From an uncultured Ruminococcus sp. (GTDB taxonomy: Bacteria; Bacillota; Clostridia; Oscillospirales; CAG-272): DNA of 5,471 nucleotides. The position numbers were made by a program, and so were the translations under genes. The notes beneath the pieces are model-generated. The model was not told the DNA's origin. It ran no database searches and was given only the letters and a program-made list of their open reading frames with translations. Positions within the stretch are counted from its first letter, which is position 1. Every line of letters starts with the position of its first letter. Of the stretch, positions 5,219 to 5,471 are shown piece after piece. Location of the stretch: NCBI GenBank assembly GCA_902766115.1, contig CACXCL010000006.1:1-5471 (forward strand), in the 5' to 3' direction.

Positions 5219-5471
5219 GCGGGCTTGTAAGCCGGGTTCTGTACGCGCCGTGGCGCGCGGCTGCCATCTGTCTGCGACGCACGTTGCCGTGCGCCTGAAG
5301 CCACCCGCGGAATATGCCGGACCGGCACCGCGCCTGCCGCCAGGGTCCCCGGCGAACCGCGAACAGCGGTTCGTGGGGAATGGCCGGCGCGACTCCGCAT
5401 ACGGTGTTGCTCCGGATAGGGTTTACATTTGCACGCAGTCGCCTGCCGTGCCGGTGAGCTTTTACCTCGCC
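5219..5471 (-). ncRNA. rnpB: RNase P RNA (3' part; 5' end beyond the window)
   Basis: RNase P RNA is the catalytic subunit that removes 5' leaders from tRNA precursors. On the minus strand the conserved landmarks appear in order. First is GAGGTAAAAGCTCACCGG just inside the right edge, then TGTAAACCC and ATCCGGAGCAA of the CR-IV region. A perfect CGAACCGC/GCGGTTCG hairpin follows at 5353-5373, then GCAGACAGATGG, and finally ACAGAACCCGGCTTAC (CR-V and the 3' strand). About 253 bases are visible, roughly the 3' two thirds of a typical gene. The overall pattern fits the ancestral type A fold better than the Bacillus type B fold, though I could not fold it fully. The exact 3' end is estimated within a few bases of the terminator. 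The open frame that overlaps this gene (4954-5400) is spurious. Confidence 0.95.

Noticed and set aside
4954..5400. 148-residue minus-strand open frame
   Set aside because: It spans rnpB, a terminator, the hairpin repeats and the rsmE promoter, so it cannot be a real protein gene.

Overview
The window reads as chromosomal DNA of a moderately GC-rich member of the Clostridia (Firmicutes). Three things point there: a FtsE-FtsX-M23 hydrolase cluster preceded by a PucR/CdaR-type regulator, sigma-A promoters with 17-base spacers in AT-rich islands, and purine-rich Shine-Dalgarno sites. The lineage is inferred from gene content and style, not from any search. Every gene I can support lies on the minus strand, so transcription runs from right to left. 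The long plus-strand open frames are antisense shadows.

From right to left: the 3' part of the RNase P RNA gene (rnpB) enters at the right edge and ends at a perfect 15-bp terminator hairpin (5181-5216). Next comes a short block of tandem GC-rich hairpins joined by GTGATATA-type linkers (5093-5181) and another imperfect palindrome (5046-5080). rsmE (16S rRNA m3U1498 methyltransferase) follows with its own extended -10 promoter, whose -35 lies under a 13-bp dyad, and with a terminator-like hairpin after its stop.

A second clear promoter (4116-4144) drives a roughly 137-base leader and then a 361-residue PucR/CdaR-type helix-turn-helix regulator. The leader contains an intrinsic-terminator-like hairpin with seven Ts before the start codon. 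It also carries an upstream copy of seven bases of the terminator stem, the arrangement expected of transcription attenuation. This is the most interesting unexplained signal in the window.

The left half is a cell-wall division module. ftsE (ABC ATPase) overlaps ftsX (four-helix membrane partner) by 4 bases, and 42 bases later comes a secreted coiled-coil M23 peptidase truncated by the left edge. In known systems of this kind, FtsE ATP hydrolysis is passed through FtsX to the coiled coil of the peptidoglycan hydrolase, so cell-wall cutting is coupled to division or elongation. No terminator separates the regulator from ftsE, so read-through is possible. ftsE and the regulator share an almost identical start region, a small GC hairpin followed by ATGGAGAGA(A/G)TTATG. 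Most of the window is ordinary housekeeping sequence, and the novelty, if any, lies in the non-coding elements.
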